Both the position numbers and the translations under genes were made by a program. 10,606 nt of DNA from positions 1-10,606 of the forward strand of contig JAITLF010000367.1 in the NCBI GenBank assembly GCA_031278025.1, read 5' to 3'. Under the pieces are notes generated by a model. The model saw only the letters and a list, made by a program, of their open reading frames with translations. It did no database searches and had not been told where the DNA came from. Shown here in pieces: positions 4,539 to 10,606 of this stretch (within the stretch, counting starts at the first letter, position 1; each line of letters begins with the position of its first letter). This DNA is from Treponema sp. Its GTDB lineage: Bacteria; Spirochaetota; Spirochaetia; Treponematales; Breznakiellaceae.

Positions 4539-5780
4539 ATGCGAGAGATTGAAGGCGGGGTTTGCGCGCCTGACGGCTTTCGTGCGGGCGGCATCCGTTG
4601 CGGGATCAAGGCGTCTTCCTCCAAACGGGACCTGGCCCTGATCCTGGCGGATACGCCCTGTACGGCGGCGGCGGTGTTCACCACGAACCGGGTCAAGGCC
4701 GCCAGTGTGTTGGTGAGCCGCGAACACCTGGCCCAGGGGATATGCCGGGCGGTGATCGCCAATTCGGGGAACGCCAATGCCTGTACCGGCGCTGAAGGTC
4801 TGGCGGCGGCGCGGCGTATGGCGGCTCTTGCGGGCAGGGCCTTCGCGTTCCCTGCGGAACAGGCGGTGGTGGCTTCCACCGGCGTCATCGGGGTTCCCCT
4901 GCCCATAGCCGCCATTGAGGGGGGGATGGGCGACCTGGCGGCCTCCCTTACCGCAGATGCCGCAGGGCACGAGGCGGCCCTTGAAGCAATCATGACTACC
5001 GATACCCGGAAGAAGGGGGGCGCGCTGGAAACGGAAATCGGCGGCGCGGCGGTACGTCTTGGGGGCATGGTCAAAGGATCCGGGATGATACATCCCAACA
5101 TGGCCACCATGCTGGGCTTCATCACCACCGATGCGGTCATTTCCCGGCCTCTTCTGGATCGGGCCCTGCGCCGGAGCGTGGCCCGGTCTTTTAACCGTCT
5201 TACGGTAGACGGGGATACCTCCACCAACGATATGGTCCTGATCATGGCGTCGGGAGCGGCGGGGAATCCTCCGATAGAAACGGACGGAGCGGACTACGAA
5301 GCCTTCGTGGAAGCCCTGGAGATCCTGTGCATAAAACTGACCCGCGTCATGGCCCGGGACGGGGAGGGCGCTTCCCGCTTGCTTACCGTCGCGGTTCGGG
5401 GCGCCGTTGACGAGGCCGCCGCCGAAACCCTGGCGAAATCCGTGGCGTCCTCAAGCCTGGTCAAGACTGCCTGTTTCGGTGCCGATGCCAACTGGGGCCG
5501 GGTACTCTGCGCCCTGGGCTACTCAGGCGTTCCCTTTGACCCGCAGAACGTGGCGGTACGGTTCGCCTCCGCCGCCGGGGACATCCTGGTCTGTCGTAAG
5601 GGCGCTCTTTTCCCCTTCTGTGAGGAAAACGCCCGGAAGATCCTTCTGGAAGAAGAAATAGAGATACGCATCGATCTGGAAACCGCTTCCGGCGGGCTGG
5701 AGGGGCCGGGAGAGGCCGTCGTGTGGGGCTGCGACCTCACCTATGACTATGTTAGGATAAACGGCGATTACCGGACGTAG
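4539..5780 (+). CDS. argJ: Ornithine acetyltransferase (glutamate N-acetyltransferase)
   Basis: ArgJ moves the acetyl group from N-acetylornithine to glutamate, yielding ornithine and regenerating N-acetylglutamate (the cyclic pathway). Some members also use acetyl-CoA; which type this is cannot be read here. The protein (413 residues) is a self-cleaving Ntn-type enzyme. The cleavage motif HPNMATMLGF places the cut between Ala189 and the new N-terminal nucleophile Thr190. KGSGM just before it is also conserved, and the C-terminus YVRINGDYRT fits the family ending. ATG 4539 is preceded by AGAGGAG (4524-4530) at 8 nt; another ATG at 4534 is out of frame. It follows argC by 51 bp and precedes argB by 21 bp, and its presence makes an argE-type deacetylase unnecessary. 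Confidence 0.97.
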   Translation: MREIEGGVCAPDGFRAGGIRCGIKASSSKRDLALILADTPCTAAAVFTTNRVKAASVLVSREHLAQGICRAVIANSGNANACTGAEGLAAARRMAALAGRAFAFPAEQAVVASTGVIGVPLPIAAIEGGMGDLAASLTADAAGHEAALEAIMTTDTRKKGGALETEIGGAAVRLGGMVKGSGMIHPNMATMLGFITTDAVISRPLLDRALRRSVARSFNRLTVDGDTSTNDMVLIMASGAAGNPPIETDGADYEAFVEALEILCIKLTRVMARDGEGASRLLTVAVRGAVDEAAAETLAKSVASSSLVKTACFGADANWGRVLCALGYSGVPFDPQNVAVRFASAAGDILVCRKGALFPFCEENARKILLEEEIEIRIDLETASGGLEGPGEAVVWGCDLTYDYVRINGDYRT

Positions 5781-5801
5781 ATACGGGGGATTATAGGAGG
5801 C

Positions 5802-6689
5802 ATGATGAAAGAAATGGTCTTGAATACTACGGACAGGGCGGAGGTACTTTCCCGCGCGCTGCCCTACATTCAGCGGTTCGAGGGGAAGACCGTGGTGATA
5901 AAGTACGGCGGGAACGCGATGATCAACGAAGATCTCACGGCTGCGGTGATTCGGGATATCATCCTCCTTTCCTGCGTGGGGATACGGGTGGTGCTGGTCC
6001 ACGGCGGCGGCCCGGAAATTGAGGGGATGCTCCGCGCCTTGGGGAAGGAGAGCCGGTTTGTCCGGGGCCTCAGGTACACCGACGAGGAAACCATGAATGT
6101 CGTGCAGATGATCCTCTGCGGTAAGGTCAACAAGGACATTGTCGCCCGCATCCAGCAGGCCGGAGGCCGGGCCTTGGGGCTTTCGGGCATAGACGGCGGC
6201 CTGCTCCGGGCGCGGCGTTTCCGTCCGGACGGCGAGGACCTGGGATTTGTGGGTGAGATTGAAGCCGTGGACGCCGCCTTCCTTAACGTCCTGCTGGATT
6301 CGAGAGTCCTTCCGGTTATCTCATCCGTAGCCTTAGGGACCGGGGAGGATGCCGGGTGCCCCCTCAACATCAACGCTGATTCGGCAGCGGCTCAGATCGC
6401 CTGCGCCGTGAAGGCGGAGAAACTGGTCCTTATGACCGACGTTCCGGGCATACTTCGGGACATCACGGATCCCGCTTCCCTCATAAAGGCGGTAAACCGT
6501 TCCGAGGTAGCGGCGCTTAAACAGGACGGGATCGTTACCAAAGGAATGCTCCCCAAGGTGGACTGCTGTATCTTTGCCCTGGACGGCGGGGTCAGTCGGA
6601 CCCACATCATAGACGGACGCCTTCCCCACGCCATCCTGGTAGAGCTTTTCACGGATGAGGGGATAGGGACGATGATTGTTAGCGATTGA
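5802..6689 (+). CDS. argB: Acetylglutamate kinase, arginine-sensitive type
   Basis: ArgB phosphorylates N-acetylglutamate with ATP, the committed step. It belongs to the amino acid kinase fold. Lys34 lies in KYGGNAM (34-40), and the substrate loop is HGGGPEI (67-73). NINADSAA (189-196) and LMTDVPGIL are also typical. At 295 residues it is longer than the E. coli enzyme (about 258). The extra N-terminal helix before residue 30 and the C-terminal ELFTDEGIGTMI match hexameric, arginine-inhibited kinases, so feedback inhibition is likely. Two in-frame ATGs (5802, 5805) follow AGGAGG (5795-5800); 5805, at 4 nt, has the more usable spacing, giving 294 residues. The 3' end is duplicated in tandem. 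Confidence 0.97.
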   Translation: MMKEMVLNTTDRAEVLSRALPYIQRFEGKTVVIKYGGNAMINEDLTAAVIRDIILLSCVGIRVVLVHGGGPEIEGMLRALGKESRFVRGLRYTDEETMNVVQMILCGKVNKDIVARIQQAGGRALGLSGIDGGLLRARRFRPDGEDLGFVGEIEAVDAAFLNVLLDSRVLPVISSVALGTGEDAGCPLNINADSAAAQIACAVKAEKLVLMTDVPGILRDITDPASLIKAVNRSEVAALKQDGIVTKGMLPKVDCCIFALDGGVSRTHIIDGRLPHAILVELFTDEGIGTMIVSD

Positions 6690-6704
6690 ATTGTTAACGA
6701 TTGA
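6675..6704 (+). repeat. 15-bp tandem duplication at the argB stop
   Basis: ATTGTTAGCGATTGA (6675-6689) holds the last four codons and stop of argB. It is directly followed by ATTGTTAACGATTGA (6690-6704), with one mismatch. Confidence 0.92.
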
Positions 6705-6714
6705 GTATAAAGGG

Positions 6715-6740
6715 TGAATAATATCAAGGATGAATAATAT
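6715..6740 (+). repeat. Short direct repeat at the argD start
   Basis: TGAATAATAT occurs at 6715-6724 and 6731-6740. The second copy supplies the spacer and first bases of the preferred argD start codon. Confidence 0.8.
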
Positions 6741-7908
6741 GGATGTGTTCATGAATACTTACCACCGGCTGCCGGTAACCTTTACCCGCGGGGAAGGGGC
6801 GTGGCTGTGGGACGTTCAGGGGAAGAAGTACCTGGACTTTACCGCCGGCGTCGCGGTGAACTGCCTGGGCCACGGGTATCCGGCCCTGGTGAAGGCCGTG
6901 GCGGATCAGGCGGCCCGGCTCTGCCATGTGAGTAACTATTTTCAAAGCGAGGTAAGCGTCGCTTTCGCGGAAGGCCTGGTGGCCGCCTGCGCCCCGGTGG
7001 GAATGAAGAACGTGTTCTTCGCCAATTCCGGGGCGGAGGCCAATGAGGGAGCCTGCAAGATAGCCCGCAAGTATTCCCTGAAAAAGTACGGACCGGGGAG
7101 GCACCGGATCGTAACCCTTACCGGGAGTTTCCATGGCAGGACTATTGCTACCCTGTCGGCCACCGGGCAGGAGAGGTTCCACCAGGACTTTGGCCCCTTC
7201 ACCGAGGGCTTCATTTATGTCAGGCCGGGGGACATCGGCGCCCTGGACCGGGCATTGGACGCCGCCACGACGGCGGGTTTCCTGGTCGAGGCGGTTCAGG
7301 GGGAAAGCGGGGTCATCCCCCAGGAACCGGCCTACCTGGAAGCGGCGGCACGGTTCTGCGCCGAACGGGACATCCTCTTCATGTTTGACGAGGTTCAGTG
7401 CGGGGTAGGGCGGACCGGGACCTTCCTGGGCTGCGAAGCCTATGGGGTACGGCCCGACATAGTTACCCTGGCGAAGGGGCTGGCCGGCGGCATCCCCGTG
7501 GGGGCGGTCCTGGCGGGGGAAAAGGCTGCGTCCGTTTTTCAAACCGGGGACCACGGCAGTACCTTTGGAGGGAACCCGGTGGCCGCCGCTGCGGGCCTGG
7601 TGGTCCTGGAAACGGTGAACACCCCCGCCTTTCTGGGGGAAATCGCCCGGAAAGGGGACAAAATACAGGATGCCGTCCGCGCCTGGAACCATCCCCGTAT
7701 ACAGGTCGTCCGCGGCAGGGGTCTCATGATAGGCGTAAACCTGGATGTCGAAGCCTGGCCCTTCCTGAAAGCCGCCGCTGCCCGGTCAGACGGCGCGCTC
7801 CTCATGCTGCAGGCGGGGCCCACGACCGTACGGTTCCTGCCGCCCTACATTATCAGCGATGAGGAGATAGACGGCGGACTTGAGATATTCAAAACGATAC
7901 TTGGATAA
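6739..7908 (+). CDS. argD: Acetylornithine aminotransferase
   Basis: ArgD is a PLP enzyme that transaminates N-acetylglutamate semialdehyde to N-acetylornithine, with glutamate as donor. It is a class III aminotransferase of 389 residues. Motifs are NSGAEANEGA for cofactor phosphate binding, FHGRT, and DEVQCGVGRTG with Asp217 facing the PLP ring nitrogen. The Schiff-base Lys246 lies in LAKGLAGGIPVGA, followed by GSTFGGNP. Members of this family often also serve lysine synthesis (succinyl-diaminopimelate); that cannot be excluded. ATG 6739 is preferred because AAGGA (6726-6730) lies 8 nt before it. ATG 6730 would add three residues but overlaps that ribosome site. It lies 49 bp after argB, with direct repeats in the gap. 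Confidence 0.96.
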   Translation: MDVFMNTYHRLPVTFTRGEGAWLWDVQGKKYLDFTAGVAVNCLGHGYPALVKAVADQAARLCHVSNYFQSEVSVAFAEGLVAACAPVGMKNVFFANSGAEANEGACKIARKYSLKKYGPGRHRIVTLTGSFHGRTIATLSATGQERFHQDFGPFTEGFIYVRPGDIGALDRALDAATTAGFLVEAVQGESGVIPQEPAYLEAAARFCAERDILFMFDEVQCGVGRTGTFLGCEAYGVRPDIVTLAKGLAGGIPVGAVLAGEKAASVFQTGDHGSTFGGNPVAAAAGLVVLETVNTPAFLGEIARKGDKIQDAVRAWNHPRIQVVRGRGLMIGVNLDVEAWPFLKAAAARSDGALLMLQAGPTTVRFLPPYIISDEEIDGGLEIFKTILG

Positions 7909-7917
7909 GTCCGTATG

Positions 7918-7947
7918 AGAATCGGCATATGCGAATATGCCGGTTCT
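7918..7947 (+). promoter_or_regulatory. Perfect 13-bp hairpin with GCGA tetraloop
   Basis: AGAATCGGCATAT (7918-7930) pairs along its whole length with ATATGCCGGTTCT (7935-7947), with one G-U. The loop is GCGA (7931-7934), a stable GNRA loop. It begins nine bases after the argD stop. It has no T-run and could act as an mRNA stability element, a processing site, or, as DNA, a protein-binding palindrome. Confidence 0.75.
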
Positions 7948-7957
7948 GATCGGAAAT

Positions 7958-7989
7958 GAAGCATTTGCATATGCGAATATGCCGCTTTC
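7958..7989 (+). promoter_or_regulatory. Second GCGA-loop hairpin, same 18-bp core
   Basis: GCATATGCGAATATGCCG at 7967-7984 is identical to 7925-7942, exactly 42 bp downstream. GCATAT pairs with ATATGC around GCGA. A lower stem of AAGC (7959-7962) with GCTT (7984-7987) is possible across an internal loop. The flanks differ from the first hairpin. Confidence 0.7.
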
Positions 7990-8065
7990 GGGCGGGAAAA
8001 CCGGGGAGCCGAACTCAGGCGGGTCCTGAAACAGCCTCCGGCATTATAGGGAAGGAGTATAGATT

Positions 8066-9325
8066 ATGAAGAAGATCGTACTTGCGTATTCGGGAGGCCT
8101 GGATACGACGGTAATCATCCCCTGGCTTAAAGAAAATTATGACTGCGAGATCCTGGCGGTTTGCGTGGATGTCGGCCAGGAGGCGGATTGGGAAACTATC
8201 AAACAGCGTGCCCTGGATACCGGCGCTCAGTCCTGTTATGTAGCCGATGTAAAGCAGGAATACGTGGAGGACTATCTCTGGCCCACCCTCAAGGCCAACG
8301 CCCTCTACGAGGACAAGTACCTTTTGGGTACTTCCACCGCGCGGCCCCTCATCGCCAAAGTTCTGGTAGAGTATGCCCGGAAGGAGAAGGCCGAAGCCAT
8401 CGCCCATGGCGCCACCGGCAAGGGGAACGATCAGGTACGGTTCGACCTGGGGATCATGGCCTTTGCCCCGGACCTGGAGATCATCGCTCCCTGGCGGACC
8501 TGGAGGCTCAAGAGCCGGGAAGACGAGATCCGCTACCTTCAGCGGCGGAAACTTCCGGTTCCCATAAAGAAGAAGGATTCCTACAGCCGGGACGACAACC
8601 TGTGGCATATTTCCCACGAGGGGCTGGAACTGGAGGATCCCTCCAGCGAGCCTTCCCTGAAAACCATGCTCAAGATGACGGTGCCGCCTGAAAAAGCGCC
8701 CAATAAGAGCGAATATGTGGAAATCGACTTTGAAAAAGGCATTCCCGTCGCGCTTGACGGAACGAAAATGGATGGGGTTACGCTTATCAAGACTCTCAAC
8801 CGGATAGGCGGCGTCAACGGGGTCGGCCTGGTGGACCTGGTGGAAAACCGGGTTGTGGGGATGAAAAGCCGGGGGGTCTACGAGACTCCCGGCGGTAGCA
8901 TACTCTACTACGCCCATCAGGAACTGGAGCATCTCTGCCTTGACCGGCAGACCTATGCGTTTAAGCAGATAGTCTCTCAGAAGCTGGGGGAGGTGATCTA
9001 CGGCGGGCTTTGGTTTACCCCCCTGCGGAAGGCCCTTTCCGCGTTTGTGGATGTTACCCAGGAGACCGTTACCGGCAGGGTGAAGGTCAAGCTCTACAAG
9101 GGGTCCATCACCTCCGCCGGGGCTTCTTCCCCCTATTCCCTCTACAACGCCGCTATCGCCAGCTTTACCACGGGGGAACTGTACCACCACGGGGATGCCA
9201 AGGGCTTTATCCGGCTCTACGGCCTGCCTGTCCTGGTTCGCGCCCTCATGGAGCAGGGGCCTCAGGACGGTTCCGCCGGCGGGCAGGAGAGGCGCCGGCC
9301 TAAAATCACGGAGAAGTGGGACTGA
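8066..9325 (+). CDS. argG: Argininosuccinate synthase
   Basis: ArgG joins citrulline and aspartate to argininosuccinate, using ATP and releasing AMP and PPi. The N-type ATP pyrophosphatase loop is SGGLDTT (9-15) in the first strand-turn. GTSTARP (88-94) and GATGKGND (115-122) are the citrulline and aspartate binding segments. Length is 419 residues; the last 20 or so, rich in Gly and Arg, look like an extension beyond the usual end near 400. ATG 8066 has AAGGAG (8052-8057) at an 8-nt distance. It is separated from argD by 157 bp with paired hairpins, and its TGA stop overlaps the argH ATG by one base, so the two final-step genes are translationally coupled. Confidence 0.98.
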   Translation: MKKIVLAYSGGLDTTVIIPWLKENYDCEILAVCVDVGQEADWETIKQRALDTGAQSCYVADVKQEYVEDYLWPTLKANALYEDKYLLGTSTARPLIAKVLVEYARKEKAEAIAHGATGKGNDQVRFDLGIMAFAPDLEIIAPWRTWRLKSREDEIRYLQRRKLPVPIKKKDSYSRDDNLWHISHEGLELEDPSSEPSLKTMLKMTVPPEKAPNKSEYVEIDFEKGIPVALDGTKMDGVTLIKTLNRIGGVNGVGLVDLVENRVVGMKSRGVYETPGGSILYYAHQELEHLCLDRQTYAFKQIVSQKLGEVIYGGLWFTPLRKALSAFVDVTQETVTGRVKVKLYKGSITSAGASSPYSLYNAAIASFTTGELYHHGDAKGFIRLYGLPVLVRALMEQGPQDGSAGGQERRRPKITEKWD

Positions 9326-10606
9326 TGGCCCAGGTACTCTGGGCAGGCCGCCTGAAAGAAAAACCCGAAGCCGGGGCGTACGCCTTTCAGTCTTCCATCG
9401 CCGTGGACAAGCGGCTTGCCTTAGACGACATCCGGGGGAGCCGTGCTCATGCGGCCATGCTGGGAAGGCAGGGCATAATCCCCCCGGAAACCGCTGCGGC
9501 CCTAGACGCGGAACTGGAGCGCATCGCCGGGGAGCTTGAATCGGGGGTTTTGAACATCGACGAAACCGCCGAGGACATTCATTCCTTTATCGAAGCGGTT
9601 TTAACCGAGCGGTTGGGAGACTCCGGACGCGCGGTCCATGCGGGACGGAGCCGGAACGATCAGGTAGTCCTGGATTTACGGCTCTACCTGCGGCGCGCCG
9701 TGCCTGAACTACTCACCGAACTTGCCGAAACCCTTCGGGTTCTTTTGGACAAGGCGGAGGAGCATGCCGCGTCGATCATGCCCGGTTACACCCACCTTCA
9801 GCGGGCTCAGCCGGTAACCCTGGCCTATCATCTGGTCGCCTGGTGCGCCGGCCTTGAGCGGGATTACGGACGGTTGAGCGATGCCCTTGCCCGTCTGGAC
9901 GAATGTCCCCTGGGCGCGGGCGCGCTGGCCGGTTCGACCCTGCCCCTGGACCGGGCGGCCGTCGCCTGCGACCTGGGCTTTGGCGGCCCCACCCTCAACG
10001 CGATGGATTCCGTAGCCGACCGGGATTTTGCCCTGGAACTGGCCGCAGCCTGCGCCATCCTGATGACCCATCTTTCCCGTTTCTGCGAAGACCTGGTTAT
10101 CTGGGCCAGCGAGGAATTCAAATTTATTGATTTGGCGGAGAAGTGGAGTACCGGTTCTTCCATCATGCCCCAGAAGAAGAACCCCGATTTTGCCGAACTT
10201 ATCCGGGGCAAGGCGGCCCGGACCGCAGGCAATCTTACAACGCTTATCACGCTCCTTAAAGGGCTTCCGTACGCATACGACAAGGACCTCCAGGAAGACA
10301 AGGAGGCCCTTTTCGACAGCCTGGACACGGCCCGTTCGTGCCTGAGCATGTTCCGGGGCATGGTGGGCAGCGCTGTTTTCAACGTTGAACGTATGGAGGC
10401 CGCCTGTACCGGCGGTTTCCTTGAGGCTACTGATGCCGCAGAATACTTAGTCCGCAAGGGCCTGCCCTTCAGGAAAGCCCACGAAGTCGCCGCCGGGGTG
10501 GTACGGGACGGGGTGGTCGCTGGGCAACGTACCATTGCGGAGCGGAGCCTTGAGGAACTTAAGACCCGGTCGGGCCTGTTTGAGGAGGACCTCTACGCCG
10601 CCCTGA
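9325..10606 (+). CDS. argH: Argininosuccinate lyase (3' end beyond the window)
   Basis: ArgH splits argininosuccinate into arginine and fumarate, the last step. The frame is open for 427 codons from ATG 9325 to the right edge without a stop. The family is usually about 460 residues, so roughly 30-40 are missing. Motifs of the fumarase/aspartase superfamily are all present. AGRSRNDQV lies near residue 110. GYTHLQRAQP contains His157. The signature GSSIMPQKKNPD (277-288) is in the flexible loop with the catalytic Ser, followed by PYAYDKDLQEDKE. The ATG overlaps the argG stop (TGATG). A GGAG at 9310-9313 is 11 nt upstream, somewhat far, consistent with reliance on coupling to argG. Confidence 0.97.
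   Translation, partial: MAQVLWAGRLKEKPEAGAYAFQSSIAVDKRLALDDIRGSRAHAAMLGRQGIIPPETAAALDAELERIAGELESGVLNIDETAEDIHSFIEAVLTERLGDSGRAVHAGRSRNDQVVLDLRLYLRRAVPELLTELAETLRVLLDKAEEHAASIMPGYTHLQRAQPVTLAYHLVAWCAGLERDYGRLSDALARLDECPLGAGALAGSTLPLDRAAVACDLGFGGPTLNAMDSVADRDFALELAAACAILMTHLSRFCEDLVIWASEEFKFIDLAEKWSTGSSIMPQKKNPDFAELIRGKAARTAGNLTTLITLLKGLPYAYDKDLQEDKEALFDSLDTARSCLSMFRGMVGSAVFNVERMEAACTGGFLEATDAAEYLVRKGLPFRKAHEVAAGVVRDGVVAGQRTIAERSLEELKTRSGLFEEDLYAAL

Larger units (their letters stand above)
7909..8065 (+). other. argD-argG intergenic region with paired hairpins
   Basis: This 157-bp gap is the longest inside the operon. It holds two copies of a GCGA-loop palindrome (listed separately). The rest is unremarkable up to the argG ribosome site AAGGAG (8052-8057, 8 nt before ATG). 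I see no convincing promoter here, and no T-run that would make the hairpins intrinsic terminators. Confidence 0.7.

Noticed and set aside
6724..7692. Long - strand ORF opposite argD
   Set aside because: It is a shadow frame produced by high GC. argD on the + strand has all family motifs.
7918..7989. Intrinsic terminators between argD and argG
   Set aside because: The hairpins are strong but no T-run follows either one.
8015..9190. 391-codon - strand ORF opposite argG
   Set aside because: It is a shadow frame rich in Gly and Pro with no domain. argG is unmistakable on the + strand.

Overview
The window is a high-GC bacterial segment holding a nearly complete arginine biosynthesis operon in the order argC-argJ-argB-argD-argG-argH, all on the + strand. 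Upstream are two adjacent type I signal peptidase genes, a small Cys-rich gene on the - strand, and a block of 21-bp tandem repeats at the left edge. Protein style, the paired lepB-like genes and the gene lengths suggest a spirochete, perhaps a Treponema relative. That assignment is inference from general resemblance; no rRNA or other decisive marker is present.

Layout: positions 1-315 are a 21-bp GC-rich tandem array, which reads as a heptapeptide repeat. Positions 356-565 are a second 21-bp array of unrelated sequence, also heptad-coding. The arrays are followed by lepB-like gene 1 (712-1719, complete catalytic motifs) and lepB-like gene 2 (1724-2440, Ser nucleophile replaced by Thr), four bases apart. 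From about 2441 to 3383 the DNA is distinctly AT-richer. This stretch holds possible gene debris, a - strand gene for a 126-residue Cys-rich protein, and the control region of the arg operon. The control region has a candidate promoter, an operator-like dyad, and a 12-codon ORF with three Arg codons just before its stop.

The operon genes work as one pathway. ArgB phosphorylates N-acetylglutamate, ArgC reduces the product to the semialdehyde, and ArgD transaminates it to N-acetylornithine. ArgJ releases ornithine and recycles the acetyl group to glutamate. ArgG and ArgH convert citrulline to arginine. Ornithine carbamoyltransferase, a dedicated acetylglutamate synthase and ArgR are not in the window. 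ArgB has the N-terminal extension and C-terminal signature of arginine-inhibited enzymes, so feedback control at ArgB plus control of transcription or translation at the argC leader is a reasonable model.

The items most worth a second look are the Arg-codon leader ORF, the two matching GCGA-loop hairpins between argD and argG, the Ser-to-Thr change in the second signal peptidase, and an in-frame A-AAA-AAG slippery heptamer that would join the two heptad-repeat ORFs by a -1 shift. Small tandem duplications also sit at the 3' ends of argC and argB. argH runs off the right edge.
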